Shown piece after piece: positions 16,768 to 26,393 of a stretch of DNA of 61,358 bases (position 1 is the stretch's first letter; each line of letters starts with the position of its first letter). Origin of the DNA: an uncultured Francisella sp. (GTDB lineage: Bacteria; Pseudomonadota; Gammaproteobacteria; Burkholderiales; Neisseriaceae); NCBI GenBank assembly GCA_943914555.1, contig CALUCM010000006.1:1-61358 (forward strand). The letters run 5' to 3'. Below the pieces are notes generated by a model, which searched no databases, had not been told where the DNA came from, and worked only from the letters and a program-made list of their open reading frames with translations. Both the position numbers and the translations under genes were made by a program.

Positions 16768-18263
16768 GTCGTGAGATATTATTGTTAATCAATGCATTAG
16801 CTAATGAAAAATATGTTGATGATGAAATCGTATTTGAAGCCGTAGAAGCTGCTTTAGCAAGTGCTGCTGCTAAAAAGCTTAGACTTGACCATGTTGATAT
16901 TCATGTCGATATCAATAGAGAAAATGGAGACTATACGGTGGAGCGTCGCTGGCAAATTGTAGAAGAAACAGAAGATATTGTTCCCTCCTTACAAAAAACA
17001 CTATCAGAAATACTACAATTAGATCCCAAAAGCACTCTCAAGATAGGTGACTATTATAGTGAAGTGCTCCCGGATGTGCAGTTTGGTCGTATTGGTGCAC
17101 AAACTGCCAAACGAATTATTCTACAACGTATTCGCGATGCAGAACGTGCGCAAATATTAAATGAATTTTTACAACGTAAAGAAAATTTGATTACCGGAAC
17201 TGTCAAACGTCTAGACAGGCAAGGAATTATCGTAGAAATTGGCAGATTAGAAGCGCTCTTGCCCAATGAACAAATGATCCCCCGCGAAAATTTTCGTGTT
17301 GGAGATCGCGTGCGTGCTATGCTATTAAAGATCGAGCAACGTGGGCACCGCTCGGAAATTATTCTTACTAGAACTTCCAAGGAATTTTTGGCCAAATTAT
17401 TTGAATCAGAGATACCTGAAATCGAGGACGGTTCCATAGAAATCAAAGGTATTAGCCGTGACCCTGGCATACGCTCCAAAATTGCAGTGAAATCTAGCGA
17501 CCCTAGAATTGATCCACAAGGGACTTGTATCGGCGTACGCAGCATTCGTATCAAAAATATTTCCAATGCGCTTAACGGTGAGCGTATTGACGTGGTGTTG
17601 TGGTCACCCGAACCGGCTCAGTTTATTATTAACGCTCTTTCTCCTACTACAGTAAGGCGCATTTTAATCAATGAAGACAAGCGTAATGTTGATGTGGTTG
17701 TAGATGAAGAAGAATTACCCATTGCAATTGGCAGAAACGGGCAAAATGTGCGCCTTGCTTCAGAATTAACTGGCTGGTATTTGAAAATTTTAACTTCTGA
17801 AGAAGCAGAAAAAGCTCATCATCACCAAGATGAGGTATTAAAAGAATTTTTTATCAAGCACTTGGATATTGATGATGAGGTAGCAGAGATTTTAGTACAA
17901 GAAGGTTTTGTCTCCCTTGAAGAAATCGCATACGTGCCAATTGAAGAACTATTAGCGATTGAAGAATTTGATGAAGAACTTGTTAATGAATTGCGCGATC
18001 GCGCTAGAAATGAGATATTGATCGCAGCAATGGTCACTGAAGAAAAATTAAAAAATATCGACCCTAAAATTAAGGCCTTAAGCAATATGACTGATCAACT
18101 ATTAAAAGAACTGATTCAGCATGATATTAATACTATTGACGACTTGGCGGAGCTTTCAACTCCTGAATTAACCGAATTAACTTCACTTAGTGCCGAGGAG
18201 GCTGGACAATTAATTTTAGAAGCACGCTCACACTGGTTTGAAGAAGGAGAAACAAGTGAGTAA
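16764..18263 (+). CDS. nusA: Transcription termination/antitermination factor NusA
   Basis: 499 residues, close to E. coli NusA (495). It binds RNA polymerase and controls pausing, termination and antitermination. The order is an N-terminal polymerase-binding domain, an S1 domain (about 135-200), two KH domains (including I-A-I-G-R-N-G-Q-N-V-R-L-A-S near 310-325), and two acidic C-terminal repeats typical of gammaproteobacterial NusA. The end overlaps the likely infB start by eight bases. Confidence 0.96.
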   Translation: MSREILLLINALANEKYVDDEIVFEAVEAALASAAAKKLRLDHVDIHVDINRENGDYTVERRWQIVEETEDIVPSLQKTLSEILQLDPKSTLKIGDYYSEVLPDVQFGRIGAQTAKRIILQRIRDAERAQILNEFLQRKENLITGTVKRLDRQGIIVEIGRLEALLPNEQMIPRENFRVGDRVRAMLLKIEQRGHRSEIILTRTSKEFLAKLFESEIPEIEDGSIEIKGISRDPGIRSKIAVKSSDPRIDPQGTCIGVRSIRIKNISNALNGERIDVVLWSPEPAQFIINALSPTTVRRILINEDKRNVDVVVDEEELPIAIGRNGQNVRLASELTGWYLKILTSEEAEKAHHHQDEVLKEFFIKHLDIDDEVAEILVQEGFVSLEEIAYVPIEELLAIEEFDEELVNELRDRARNEILIAAMVTEEKLKNIDPKIKALSNMTDQLLKELIQHDINTIDDLAELSTPELTELTSLSAEEAGQLILEARSHWFEEGETSE

Positions 18264-20970
18264 AGAAACTTTACAAGAATTTGCCAAGCAACTAAACTTA
18301 CCAGAGAAAGAATTGTTGCAAAAGTTTAAAGAAATTGGCATCGCTTTAGAGTCAAGTGATGATATTATTTCTGACGAACATAAAAAACAGTTAATGCAAC
18401 AGTTGAAATCTAGTCATAATGATGCGACTCCAGCCAAAAAGCGGCTTAAAATCACTCGTCGTAAACAGCCAGGAGCAGTAAATACTTCCTTCACTACAAC
18501 ACCGACTAATACTGAGCACAATATTGCAGGCGTACAAGTGGAGACTCGTCGTCGCAAACGCCTGTCTATCTCTTTTGAAAAAGATTCATTGTTACAACAA
18601 TCTGCAAAACCAGCGAAAGCTTCATTGCAACCTGTAAAAAAAACAATTCATCCCACTACGGCAACTCAATATAACATTAAACAGCCGGATCAAACACCAT
18701 CTATCGAGAAAGAGACGAAGAAAAAAAACCAGCTAACAGAGAAAACAATTCATCAAGAAACCCTTTCTGCTCCTGAAGAAAAAAAGAGTGCTGAAACTAA
18801 GACAACAGCATCTCCTTCTATTTTAAGCGCGGAAGAAATTGCCAAACGAGAAAAAGAACGAAAAAGCGCCGCAAAACTTCATGCACACCAACAAGCTTTA
18901 AAAGAACAACAGGAGCTTTATAGGAAGAAAGAGGACTTAAGACAGCAAAAAGAAGCTGTATTGTCTCAAGAAACAGAAACCCCTCGCCCAAAAAACAAAT
19001 CTCTTGCGCATAAAAAAACAGCTGAAAAAGCTAATGAAGATACTAGTGAAAAAGAAAAAGAGCGAGCTACCCGCTATAAGAAAAGCAAAACGCGTAACGA
19101 AAGAATCTTAGATGAAGAAGATGAAATAGCCTGGCATGGTTCGCGCAAAGCACATAAAACTGCACGAATTGCTCAAGCTAATCCGAATGCTTTTCAAGTT
19201 CCCGTTGAGCCTGTGGTATATGAAGTAAAAGTTCCAGAAACGATCACTGTTGCAGAATTAGCCAAGCGGATGTCTATCAAAGCAGCGCAAGTTATTAAAA
19301 ACTTGATGCAAATGGGCCTGATGGTCACTATTAATCAGGTGCTTGATCAAGAAACTGCCTTGATTGTTGTGGAAGAAATGGGGCATAAAGGGATTGCTGC
19401 TTCCAACGAAGATGATCCAGAAATCTTGTTAGGTGAAGAAATTCATAATAGTGCGCCTGCTTTACCTAGAGCACCAGTAGTAACTGTGATGGGGCATGTT
19501 GATCACGGTAAAACTTCATTGCTTGATTATATTCGTCAAAGTAAAGTAGCTGCAGGTGAAGCTGGTGGCATCACCCAGCATATTGGTGCCTATAGCTTAA
19601 AAACATCAAAGGGCAGAATTACCTTTTTGGATACACCCGGCCACGCTGCTTTTACACAAATGCGTGCCAGAGGAGCAAAAGCCACTGACATTGTTATTTT
19701 AGTAGTGGCAGCTGATGATGGTGTCATGCCACAAACAGTTGAAGCCATCAACCACGCCAGAGCAGCGAACGTACCCATTGTAGTAGCGGTCAATAAAATT
19801 GATAAAGACAATGCCAACCCTGAAAGAATACGTCAAGAACTAAGCAAACATGAAGTGGTCCCTGAAAATTGGGGGGGAAATGTACAATTTATTGACATCT
19901 CTGCTAAAGAAGGAACCAATATCGATAATCTGCTAGATGCTGTACTTTTGGAAGCTGAAGTGTTGGAATTAAAAGCACCAGTGGACGCCCCTGCACATGG
20001 GGTGGTCATTGAAGCTCGTTTGGACAGAAATCGAGGAGCTGTCATTACCTTACTTGTACAATCAGGCACCTTACATAAAGGAGATATGCTTTTAGCAGGA
20101 AGCGCTTATGGTAAAGTTCGCGCTATGTACGATGAGCACGGTAAAGAGATTAAAACTGTCTTTCCGTCAATGGCAGTAGAGGTGCTTGGACTTTCTGGTG
20201 TACCCCACTCTGGTGAAGAAGCCTTGGTACTACTTAATGACAAAAAAGCACGGGAAATTGCCTTATTTCGACAAGGTAAATACCGTGATGTTCGCTTGGC
20301 GAAGCAGGAGGCAAATAAGTTAGAGAATATTTTTAATCAGCGCGAAGCTGGTAAAGTACAAAATCTTTCCATCATTATCAAAGCAGATGTACAAGGATCC
20401 TATGAGGCGTTATCAGCTAGTTTGAAAGAACTATCCACAGATGAAGTAAGAGTCAGTGTCGTTCATGAAGCAGTGGGTGGTGTGAACGAATCTGACATTA
20501 ATTTAGCAATTGCTTCTGATGCTATCATCGTGGCTTTTAATGTCCGAGCTGATGCCAATGCTAAAAAATTGGCACAAAACGAAAGTGTTAATATTCGTTA
20601 CTATAGCATTATCTATGATGTGATCGATGATATTAAGGCGGCTCTATCAGGTCTTTTATCTCCTGAACAAAAAGAGCAAAAACTTGGTTTAGCACAAGTG
20701 CGTCAAGTGATCTTTACCCCTAAATCAGGGGTGGTGGCAGGTTGTATGGTACTAGAAGGAGTGGTAAGAAACAATTGCAAGGTACGCATATTACGTGACA
20801 ATGTAGTCATTCATACTGGTGAAATTAATTCACTGAAACGTTTTAAAGATGATGTCAAAGAAGTGAAGCAGGGATTTGAATGCGGTATTACTATTACCAA
20901 CTTCAAAAATATCCAGGAAAAAGATCAGTTGGAGTTTTTTGAAATTCAAGAAATTAAAAGAAGTCTATAG
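18256..20970 (+). CDS. infB: Translation initiation factor IF-2
   Basis: 904 residues if started at GTG 18256. This is preferred over an in-frame codon at 18238 because AGAAGGAGA lies at the right distance and the N-terminus then reads M-S-K-E-T-L-Q-E-F-A-K-Q-L, the usual IF-2 beginning. After a charged, low-complexity region (to about 290) come the IF2-N fold and the GTPase domain: GHVDHGKTS (413-421), DTPGHA (459) and NKID (513), then domains II to IV. It brings initiator tRNA to the 30S subunit. The first bases overlap nusA. Confidence 0.96.
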   Translation: MSKETLQEFAKQLNLPEKELLQKFKEIGIALESSDDIISDEHKKQLMQQLKSSHNDATPAKKRLKITRRKQPGAVNTSFTTTPTNTEHNIAGVQVETRRRKRLSISFEKDSLLQQSAKPAKASLQPVKKTIHPTTATQYNIKQPDQTPSIEKETKKKNQLTEKTIHQETLSAPEEKKSAETKTTASPSILSAEEIAKREKERKSAAKLHAHQQALKEQQELYRKKEDLRQQKEAVLSQETETPRPKNKSLAHKKTAEKANEDTSEKEKERATRYKKSKTRNERILDEEDEIAWHGSRKAHKTARIAQANPNAFQVPVEPVVYEVKVPETITVAELAKRMSIKAAQVIKNLMQMGLMVTINQVLDQETALIVVEEMGHKGIAASNEDDPEILLGEEIHNSAPALPRAPVVTVMGHVDHGKTSLLDYIRQSKVAAGEAGGITQHIGAYSLKTSKGRITFLDTPGHAAFTQMRARGAKATDIVILVVAADDGVMPQTVEAINHARAANVPIVVAVNKIDKDNANPERIRQELSKHEVVPENWGGNVQFIDISAKEGTNIDNLLDAVLLEAEVLELKAPVDAPAHGVVIEARLDRNRGAVITLLVQSGTLHKGDMLLAGSAYGKVRAMYDEHGKEIKTVFPSMAVEVLGLSGVPHSGEEALVLLNDKKAREIALFRQGKYRDVRLAKQEANKLENIFNQREAGKVQNLSIIIKADVQGSYEALSASLKELSTDEVRVSVVHEAVGGVNESDINLAIASDAIIVAFNVRADANAKKLAQNESVNIRYYSIIYDVIDDIKAALSGLLSPEQKEQKLGLAQVRQVIFTPKSGVVAGCMVLEGVVRNNCKVRILRDNVVIHTGEINSLKRFKDDVKEVKQGFECGITITNFKNIQEKDQLEFFEIQEIKRSL

Positions 20971-20999
20971 ATTTATCTTAAACATAAGGAAATTTAAAG

Positions 21000-21404
21000 A
21001 TGCACAACAAACCCTCTCATCGTGGCAAACGCTTAGAAGAACAAATTCTGCATGAACTAGCAGATATTATTTACCACAAAGTCAAAGATCCAAGATTGGG
21101 TTTTATTACACTCACAGAAGTACAACTAAGTAAAGATAATCAGCACGCCACGGTGTATTACACTGTGATGCAAGATAAAGATAAAGAACGCAGCTCATAT
21201 GCGCTTGAAAGTTCCCGTGGATTCATCCGCAGCGAGCTTGCCCATCGCTTAAATGTTTATAAAGTACCCACCCTATCATTTCATTATGACAGCAGTGTTG
21301 AACATGGGGCCGTCATTGAAAATCTATTGCAGAAAATCCATCAAGAGCAAGAATCAAACGACGCTATCGAAAATGACTCTAGCAGCAAAGAGTCAACACC
21401 ATAA
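21000..21404 (+). CDS. rbfA: Ribosome-binding factor A
   Basis: 134 residues. It is needed for late 16S rRNA processing and cold adaptation. The family regions R-G-K-R-L-E-E-Q-I-L, V-K-D-P-R-L-G-F-I-T-L-T and L-A-H-R-L-N-V-Y-K-V-P-T-L-S-F are present, followed by a polar tail. It lies 29 bases after infB. The usual next gene truB (then rpsO and pnp) is absent; a minus-strand gene ends 15 bases away, so the operon has been cut here. Confidence 0.95.
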   Translation: MHNKPSHRGKRLEEQILHELADIIYHKVKDPRLGFITLTEVQLSKDNQHATVYYTVMQDKDKERSSYALESSRGFIRSELAHRLNVYKVPTLSFHYDSSVEHGAVIENLLQKIHQEQESNDAIENDSSSKESTP

Positions 21405-21419
21405 AAGTTTTCATCAAGA

Positions 21420-23657
21420 TTAATTTGCAGTTTGTTCTTTTAAAAATTGGCATGCTTCTTTAAAACCGTTCTGACAAGAGTCTTTTATCATTTGCTGGGG
21501 TGAGTTACCTTGCGGTTTTATGGTTGCTGGAGCAGCTAATTTATTAAGTTGAGCCTTAGCACAATAGAATTGCCCTTCTTGATTACCAGAAGCAGAAACC
21601 TTACACAACTGCTCAACAATATTGTCAGCAAGTATCGTATTTTTTTTAACTCCCTCTCCTCCCCGAGCATAGAGCTCTGCCAGTTGATAGCAAGCACGTA
21701 AATTACCATTAATACATTGAGTCTTAGACGCTGAAGGAACATCATCCAAAACTTGCAATAAAGGAATAAAAGTACTAACAGTATTTTGATTCGGCCGATC
21801 TTTTTGACTGAGAGGTGCTGTTATTTCTTGCGACGTTTGTGAATTAACAGGATAAGTAACGGCGGTATTGGCAACAAAATTACTGTGCGATGGTGCAGAT
21901 GACGGACTAATTTTTTTATTCTGTTCTGTCAAAATTGCTTGCTCCTTAGCAAAGCCATTTTTTTCTCCCGCAATAAAAGCCATTCGTTTTTCTTTTTCTA
22001 AACGACCTGCTGCTTCACCAGATACCAGGCCTCTTTGAAAATAGCTTAGTTTGTTTTGTATTATCTTCGCTGCCGTAGTCCCCTCAACGATTCCTCTTTG
22101 AAATTTATCCAGCTTGATTTGACTAAGGTGTTGTGCCTCATCCATTTCTCCTGTCTGTACAGCACCTTGATAGGCATCTTTTTTCTTTAAACTCAACTGT
22201 GCAGATTGGGCACCAGAATACAATCCCTCTTTCAATAAACGGTTTTTCTCACCCGCAGTGACCATTGCATTTTTTTGTCTACTTTGTTCAATGATTGCCT
22301 GTAGCTGCTCCCCTTTTTTTTGACTAAACTCAGCTCCTTGCTGTCCCAGATGCTGCCCTATCTGAAAAGCCGCCAATTTCTCCTGCTGCTTGGCTTGCTC
22401 TTGATAACCCAAAAGCTCTCCGTGATTTTCAGCTTGCTGCAACTTCACCTGAGAATTAGTTGGTGCCAATTGATTGGACATGATTATTTTGGGGGCGGTA
22501 GTTACAAGTCCTTTTTGTTGCCCAGAATTAAAAAACTCAACTTCTTCTCCCATGAGCAGAGTATTTAGGGCATCTTGACAAAAAACTTGATTATGGCAAA
22601 ACCCAGCAACTAAAGTATCTATCGGTAGTAGAGGGTCAGCAATATCTGCCCCAGCTACTATATTTTTAGAGTTAGTTACTGGTAAAAATTCTGCAAAAGC
22701 AGCATCACGATCTTGTGTTTGCTCAATGACCACTGGTAGGCTTGTTGATGTTTTTGATGATAAATTTGCTATTTTATCCTTTGGCTGGAGAAGTAAAGAC
22801 TGATCTGAAAAATACGTCATCTTAGGATGATAAGTTTCTATAGCAGATTGACCCAATTCTTGAGTTAGTAAAGATTCCATCAACGCAACGCAATCAGCTT
22901 TCTGCTCACAAAGTGCTTGCGATAAAGTAAATACACCATCCAGCAAATAAGGATTATCGGCATTTGCACCGCCATCTTGGTGTGTACCAGCTGGCAAGAA
23001 AACCTTAGCAAAAAAGGTATCGCTTTTAGAATGAGAAGTGGCAGGATCTATAGTTTGGCAGTGCCAGGGTTGCCCTTTTTGCATAGAGCAATTAATCATG
23101 CGTGAAGTACCATACCAGCCTTGACCATTATTTTCAGCATCAGTAGCTGATATCCTCATCCAGACACGCTTATCAGCAAGTTTGTCTTGTACGTTTAAGT
23201 CTTGTGATACAGCTTGATCCTCACCCGCTTGAATAAAATAGCTAAAAGTCTCACCAAAAGTATGCAAAAAATCTTGACAGGCCCGCCAACCAGGGCTGAA
23301 CTCACTACACCTCAAGCCAGGAAGAGTAGAAAAAAATTCACCTACTTGTAAAGCAAAACCATTCTCATCTAAAGGTACTGAGGTGAGCACATAAGAGTTA
23401 CTACGCAAGCGGCGATTATCTGCAAAAATCGAAGAAAGTACCTCGCAAGCTTTATCATTACCTTGTCGACAGCCATCACCAGCCAAACTAGCCCGCACAA
23501 TGGGATTAGTTCTAACTTCCACAGAAGACAGCTCCCATTCACATTCTTGGCTAAAGTCCTTCTTGCAATCAAGCACTCGATTTTCTTGCCGATTGCAACC
23601 TGTTAACAAAACAAATAATACACTTGCACTTAGAATATAGCATTTCACTTTCATCAT
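21420..23657 (-). CDS. Large repeat lipoprotein with Sel1-like ends
   Basis: The frame is open from 23870, but the ATG at 23657 (or 23654) gives a proper lipoprotein signal, M-M-K-V-K-C then L-L-T-G-C, and is taken as start (745 residues). The N-terminal part has cysteine pairs such as G-C-R-Q-G-N-D-K-A-C. Around residues 460-620 a unit of about 21-23 residues recurs roughly six times with the pattern [FY]-x-x-G-x3-G-x3-A (for example FQRGIVEGTTAAK and FQRGLVSGEAAGR). The C-terminus has two short Cys-containing helical repeats (G-N-L-R-A-C-Y-Q-L-A-E-L-Y-A-R-G; G-F-K-E-A-C-Q-F-L) like Sel1/Hcp repeats. Probably outer-membrane anchored and protein-binding; function unknown. Confidence 0.75.
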   Translation of the reverse strand: MMKVKCYILSASVLFVLLTGCNRQENRVLDCKKDFSQECEWELSSVEVRTNPIVRASLAGDGCRQGNDKACEVLSSIFADNRRLRSNSYVLTSVPLDENGFALQVGEFFSTLPGLRCSEFSPGWRACQDFLHTFGETFSYFIQAGEDQAVSQDLNVQDKLADKRVWMRISATDAENNGQGWYGTSRMINCSMQKGQPWHCQTIDPATSHSKSDTFFAKVFLPAGTHQDGGANADNPYLLDGVFTLSQALCEQKADCVALMESLLTQELGQSAIETYHPKMTYFSDQSLLLQPKDKIANLSSKTSTSLPVVIEQTQDRDAAFAEFLPVTNSKNIVAGADIADPLLPIDTLVAGFCHNQVFCQDALNTLLMGEEVEFFNSGQQKGLVTTAPKIIMSNQLAPTNSQVKLQQAENHGELLGYQEQAKQQEKLAAFQIGQHLGQQGAEFSQKKGEQLQAIIEQSRQKNAMVTAGEKNRLLKEGLYSGAQSAQLSLKKKDAYQGAVQTGEMDEAQHLSQIKLDKFQRGIVEGTTAAKIIQNKLSYFQRGLVSGEAAGRLEKEKRMAFIAGEKNGFAKEQAILTEQNKKISPSSAPSHSNFVANTAVTYPVNSQTSQEITAPLSQKDRPNQNTVSTFIPLLQVLDDVPSASKTQCINGNLRACYQLAELYARGGEGVKKNTILADNIVEQLCKVSASGNQEGQFYCAKAQLNKLAAPATIKPQGNSPQQMIKDSCQNGFKEACQFLKEQTAN

Positions 23658-23909
23658 ATTCTGACCCCTAGTCATATTCTGATCTCCAAACACATGAGAG
23701 ACACAAGGCACAGGTAGAAAATAAATTTGCCGCGCCATTTTTTGTTGCAATGGAATTAAGGTAGCTGTCATCATTATCAACGTAACTATTCCATTGTACC
23801 CAACAAGTAAGCTTTTTAAAATAGATGTCTTATGCCATTTGAAATAATTGAAGCTTAACTCTATACTCAAGCTTTAACCATTTTAACTCTCAGCAACAAA
23901 AGGAATTTT

Positions 23910-25232
23910 ATGAGCCACATTATACTGCAAACGCTTCCCATTCATCAGAAAGTTGGCCTAGCTTTTTCTGGTGGCTTAGATACCTCAGCCGCTTTATTGT
24001 GGATGAAACACAAAGGTGCCCTCCCCTATGCCTATACCGCACACTTAGGTCAGCCAGATGAAACAGACTATGAAGGCATCCCTCAAAAGGCCAAAGCACT
24101 GGGAGCAGAAGATGCCCGCTTGATTGATTGTCGCGCCCAACTTGCTAACGAAGGGATTAATGCCGTGCAATGTGGGGCTTTTCATATCCGTACAGGAAAT
24201 TCCGTTTATTTCAATACCACTCCGCTGGGTCGTGCTGTCACCGGAACTTTATTGGTACAAGCTATGAAAGAAGATGGTGTGTTTATTTGGGGAGATGGCA
24301 GTACACACAAAGGTAATGATATTGAACGCTTCTACCGCTACGCTTTGTTAGTGAATCCCGAAATTACCATTTACAAACCTTGGTTAGACGAGTCTTTCAT
24401 CCAAGAATTAGGTGGCAGAGCAGAGATGTCAGAATTTCTAAGTGATCATGGCTTCGTTTATAAAATGTCCAAAGAAAAAGCTTACTCAACTGATTCCAAT
24501 ATGCTAGGGGCTACACATGAAGCAAAAGATTTAGAAGATTTAAAAAGCAGTATTTATCAAGTTGAACCAATTATGGGTACTGCTTTTTGGCAAGAAACGA
24601 CCTTAATTAAGCCTGAAATTTTGCGCATCCGTTTTGAAGAAGGTGTACCCATTGAGATCAATGGTACAAGTTATTCAAACCTGGTGGATATTATTTTAAA
24701 GCTTAACCAAATTGGTGGCCACCATGGTTTTGGCATGAGCGATCAAATTGAAAACCGGATTATTGAAGCCAAATCACGTGGCATCTATGAAGCACCGGCA
24801 ATGGCACTTTTGCATACTGCTTATGAACGCCTTATTACTGGGATTCATAATGAAGACACTATCGAGCAATATCGTATCCATGGATTAAAACTTGGCCGCT
24901 TGTTATACCAGGGACGCTGGTTTGATCCTCAGGCTTTATTGCTGCGCGAAGCCAACAAGCGTTATGTTGCTTCGCTGATAACAGGTGAAGTCACCCTGGA
25001 ACTGCGTCGGGGCAACGACTACACTATTTTAAATACAGAATCACCTAATTTAAGCTATCAACCATCCCGTTTGACGATGGAAAAAGAAAGTGGATCGTTT
25101 AGTGCTTTGGACCGTATTGGTCAGCTCAGCTTACGAAATCTTGATATTGCAGATTCCCGAGAGAAGCTTCAATATTATGGCAAAATGAAAACCGAAAAAG
25201 AGCAATCTTCTTTCATTTTCCCACTCATATAG
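23910..25232 (+). CDS. argG: Argininosuccinate synthase
   Basis: 440 residues, the longer E. coli-type form (447). It joins citrulline and aspartate using ATP, the penultimate step of arginine synthesis. The ATP pyrophosphatase loop S-G-G-L-D-T-S is at residues 20-26; later family segments include G-N-D-I-E-R-F and S-T-D-S-N-M-L-G-A-T-H-E-A. AAAGGAA precedes the ATG. No argH or other arginine gene is adjacent. A long hairpin lies just past the stop. Confidence 0.95.
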   Translation: MSHIILQTLPIHQKVGLAFSGGLDTSAALLWMKHKGALPYAYTAHLGQPDETDYEGIPQKAKALGAEDARLIDCRAQLANEGINAVQCGAFHIRTGNSVYFNTTPLGRAVTGTLLVQAMKEDGVFIWGDGSTHKGNDIERFYRYALLVNPEITIYKPWLDESFIQELGGRAEMSEFLSDHGFVYKMSKEKAYSTDSNMLGATHEAKDLEDLKSSIYQVEPIMGTAFWQETTLIKPEILRIRFEEGVPIEINGTSYSNLVDIILKLNQIGGHHGFGMSDQIENRIIEAKSRGIYEAPAMALLHTAYERLITGIHNEDTIEQYRIHGLKLGRLLYQGRWFDPQALLLREANKRYVASLITGEVTLELRRGNDYTILNTESPNLSYQPSRLTMEKESGSFSALDRIGQLSLRNLDIADSREKLQYYGKMKTEKEQSSFIFPLI

Positions 25233-25568
25233 CTTGATTAATAAAAATAAAACCATGCCTCTTGGCTAATTCTTAACTCTAGTTAGGTCTTAGCCAAGAG
25301 CTTACAGAAAAAACATATTTTCTATAAAACAACGCTAAATCCAGGACTGATAAAACTTACCCTTATCCTAGGCTTACCTAACTGTTAGTCAAGCAAAATT
25401 TTGAAAATATTTTATAGAAAGACTAGCTAGTAGCTTTTTCATGTTACTTGCACGCATACACATATCATCTACACTATTTAAAATATCTTTACCCACCATT
25501 TGACTATATCTATTCAGTTACCGTAATTAATTCAACCCACTTTTACTTTCATCAATCATCTATCCACA
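25233..25568. other. Gene-free stretch after argG
   Basis: 336 AT-rich bases. Apart from the hairpin at 25259-25300 I see no reading frame, RNA gene or repeat. Confidence 0.5.
25259..25300 (+). terminator. Long hairpin after argG, probable terminator
   Basis: An 11-base-pair stem (25259-25269 with 25290-25300) encloses a smaller internal hairpin (TAACT/AGTTA). It is 27 bases past the argG stop. No clean T-run follows directly, so it may act mainly as a 3' stabiliser or as part of Rho-dependent termination. Confidence 0.6.
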
Positions 25569-25904
25569 TCATGTACTACTTAACAGCAAAAGGTAGCGCA
25601 GAAGTTCCCCAACAATGATTACAATCCCTAGAGATAAAAAATATTTTTTACACTCAAAGAGAGATTCGCCACAAGCCATTATTTTATAGGCAATTATGGA
25701 TACAATTACGAATACTATAATTACTGCAAAAGGACGCATTAAATAACCCAAGCTTTGAGCCAGAGTTGTCGTTCTATGTAAACCTGCCGCCATAGCATAA
25801 TCAGGATTTAAAATTACTAAACAAACAGTAATTGCTACAAATACAGAATGTAATACCCTCATTATCTTAGCTAATTTAAAGTTACTCATTGCTAAATTTT
25901 TCAT
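25569..25904 (-). CDS. Possible VirB2/TrbC-like pilin subunit
   Basis: 111 residues with an N-terminal cleavable-looking signal (hydrophobic V-F-V-A-I-T-V-C-L-V-I-L then A-M-A-A-G), a short loop, one hydrophobic helix (F-A-V-I-I-V-F-V-I-V-S-I-I-A), a short polar turn with two cysteines (M-A-C-G-E-S-L-F-E-C-K-K), and a second hydrophobic helix with a glycine (S-L-G-I-V-I-I-V-G-E-L-L). Long signal, two helices and small size are the layout of type IV secretion pilins, but primary sequence evidence is thin. No other secretion gene is nearby. It could equally be an unrelated two-helix membrane protein. Confidence 0.5.
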   Translation of the reverse strand: MKNLAMSNFKLAKIMRVLHSVFVAITVCLVILNPDYAMAAGLHRTTTLAQSLGYLMRPFAVIIVFVIVSIIAYKIMACGESLFECKKYFLSLGIVIIVGELLRYLLLLSST

Positions 25905-26393
25905 AAATATTTACTCTTTTTTTATCAAAATTTATTTACATAAATATAGTTCATATAAGTGAAACTTATATGTTCCTTGGACAATTGTTTTTAACAAAAT
26001 AATACTACTACTAAGCAACATTAAGTGCAGTCAATATAATAAAATAGCTACTGTACACTTAAACAGGTAAAATAGCTTGTCATGCCTTAAGCAGCGTAAA
26101 ATTATTTACTTTTACTTCATACCAATAATGAAAACTTACCATCGATATGAAATATCTTTATTATTTTTCATTGCATTATATTACTTTTTTTAATTTCTGT
26201 AACTACCTAGCAGATGACTGGCTTTAATCTTTAAATATTAATTAAAACTCATTTTAGGTATTAGTGAGATATGTAAAATATCACTTAGCTTGTTTTGTAT
26301 TTAAATTTAATTTTTGATTAACGTGTGTTTTATGTTTTAATTAATCTCGCTTCATGCAGCACACAGACATTAAAAAACAGTTGATTTATAGAA
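25905..26393. other. Gene-free AT-rich stretch
   Basis: 489 very AT-rich bases between the small membrane protein and the transglycosylase. I see no usable reading frame, no clear terminator and no RNA gene. It must contain the promoter of the small membrane protein gene, but no box is convincing. Confidence 0.5.

Noticed and set aside
17054..17566. 170-codon minus-strand frame inside nusA
   Set aside because: It is a shadow of the strongly conserved nusA coding sequence, and the translated product has no recognisable features.
21536..21745. Small frame overlapping the C-terminal part of the large lipoprotein gene
   Set aside because: The lipoprotein frame has a lipobox and repeat structure; the small frame is an alternative-frame shadow.
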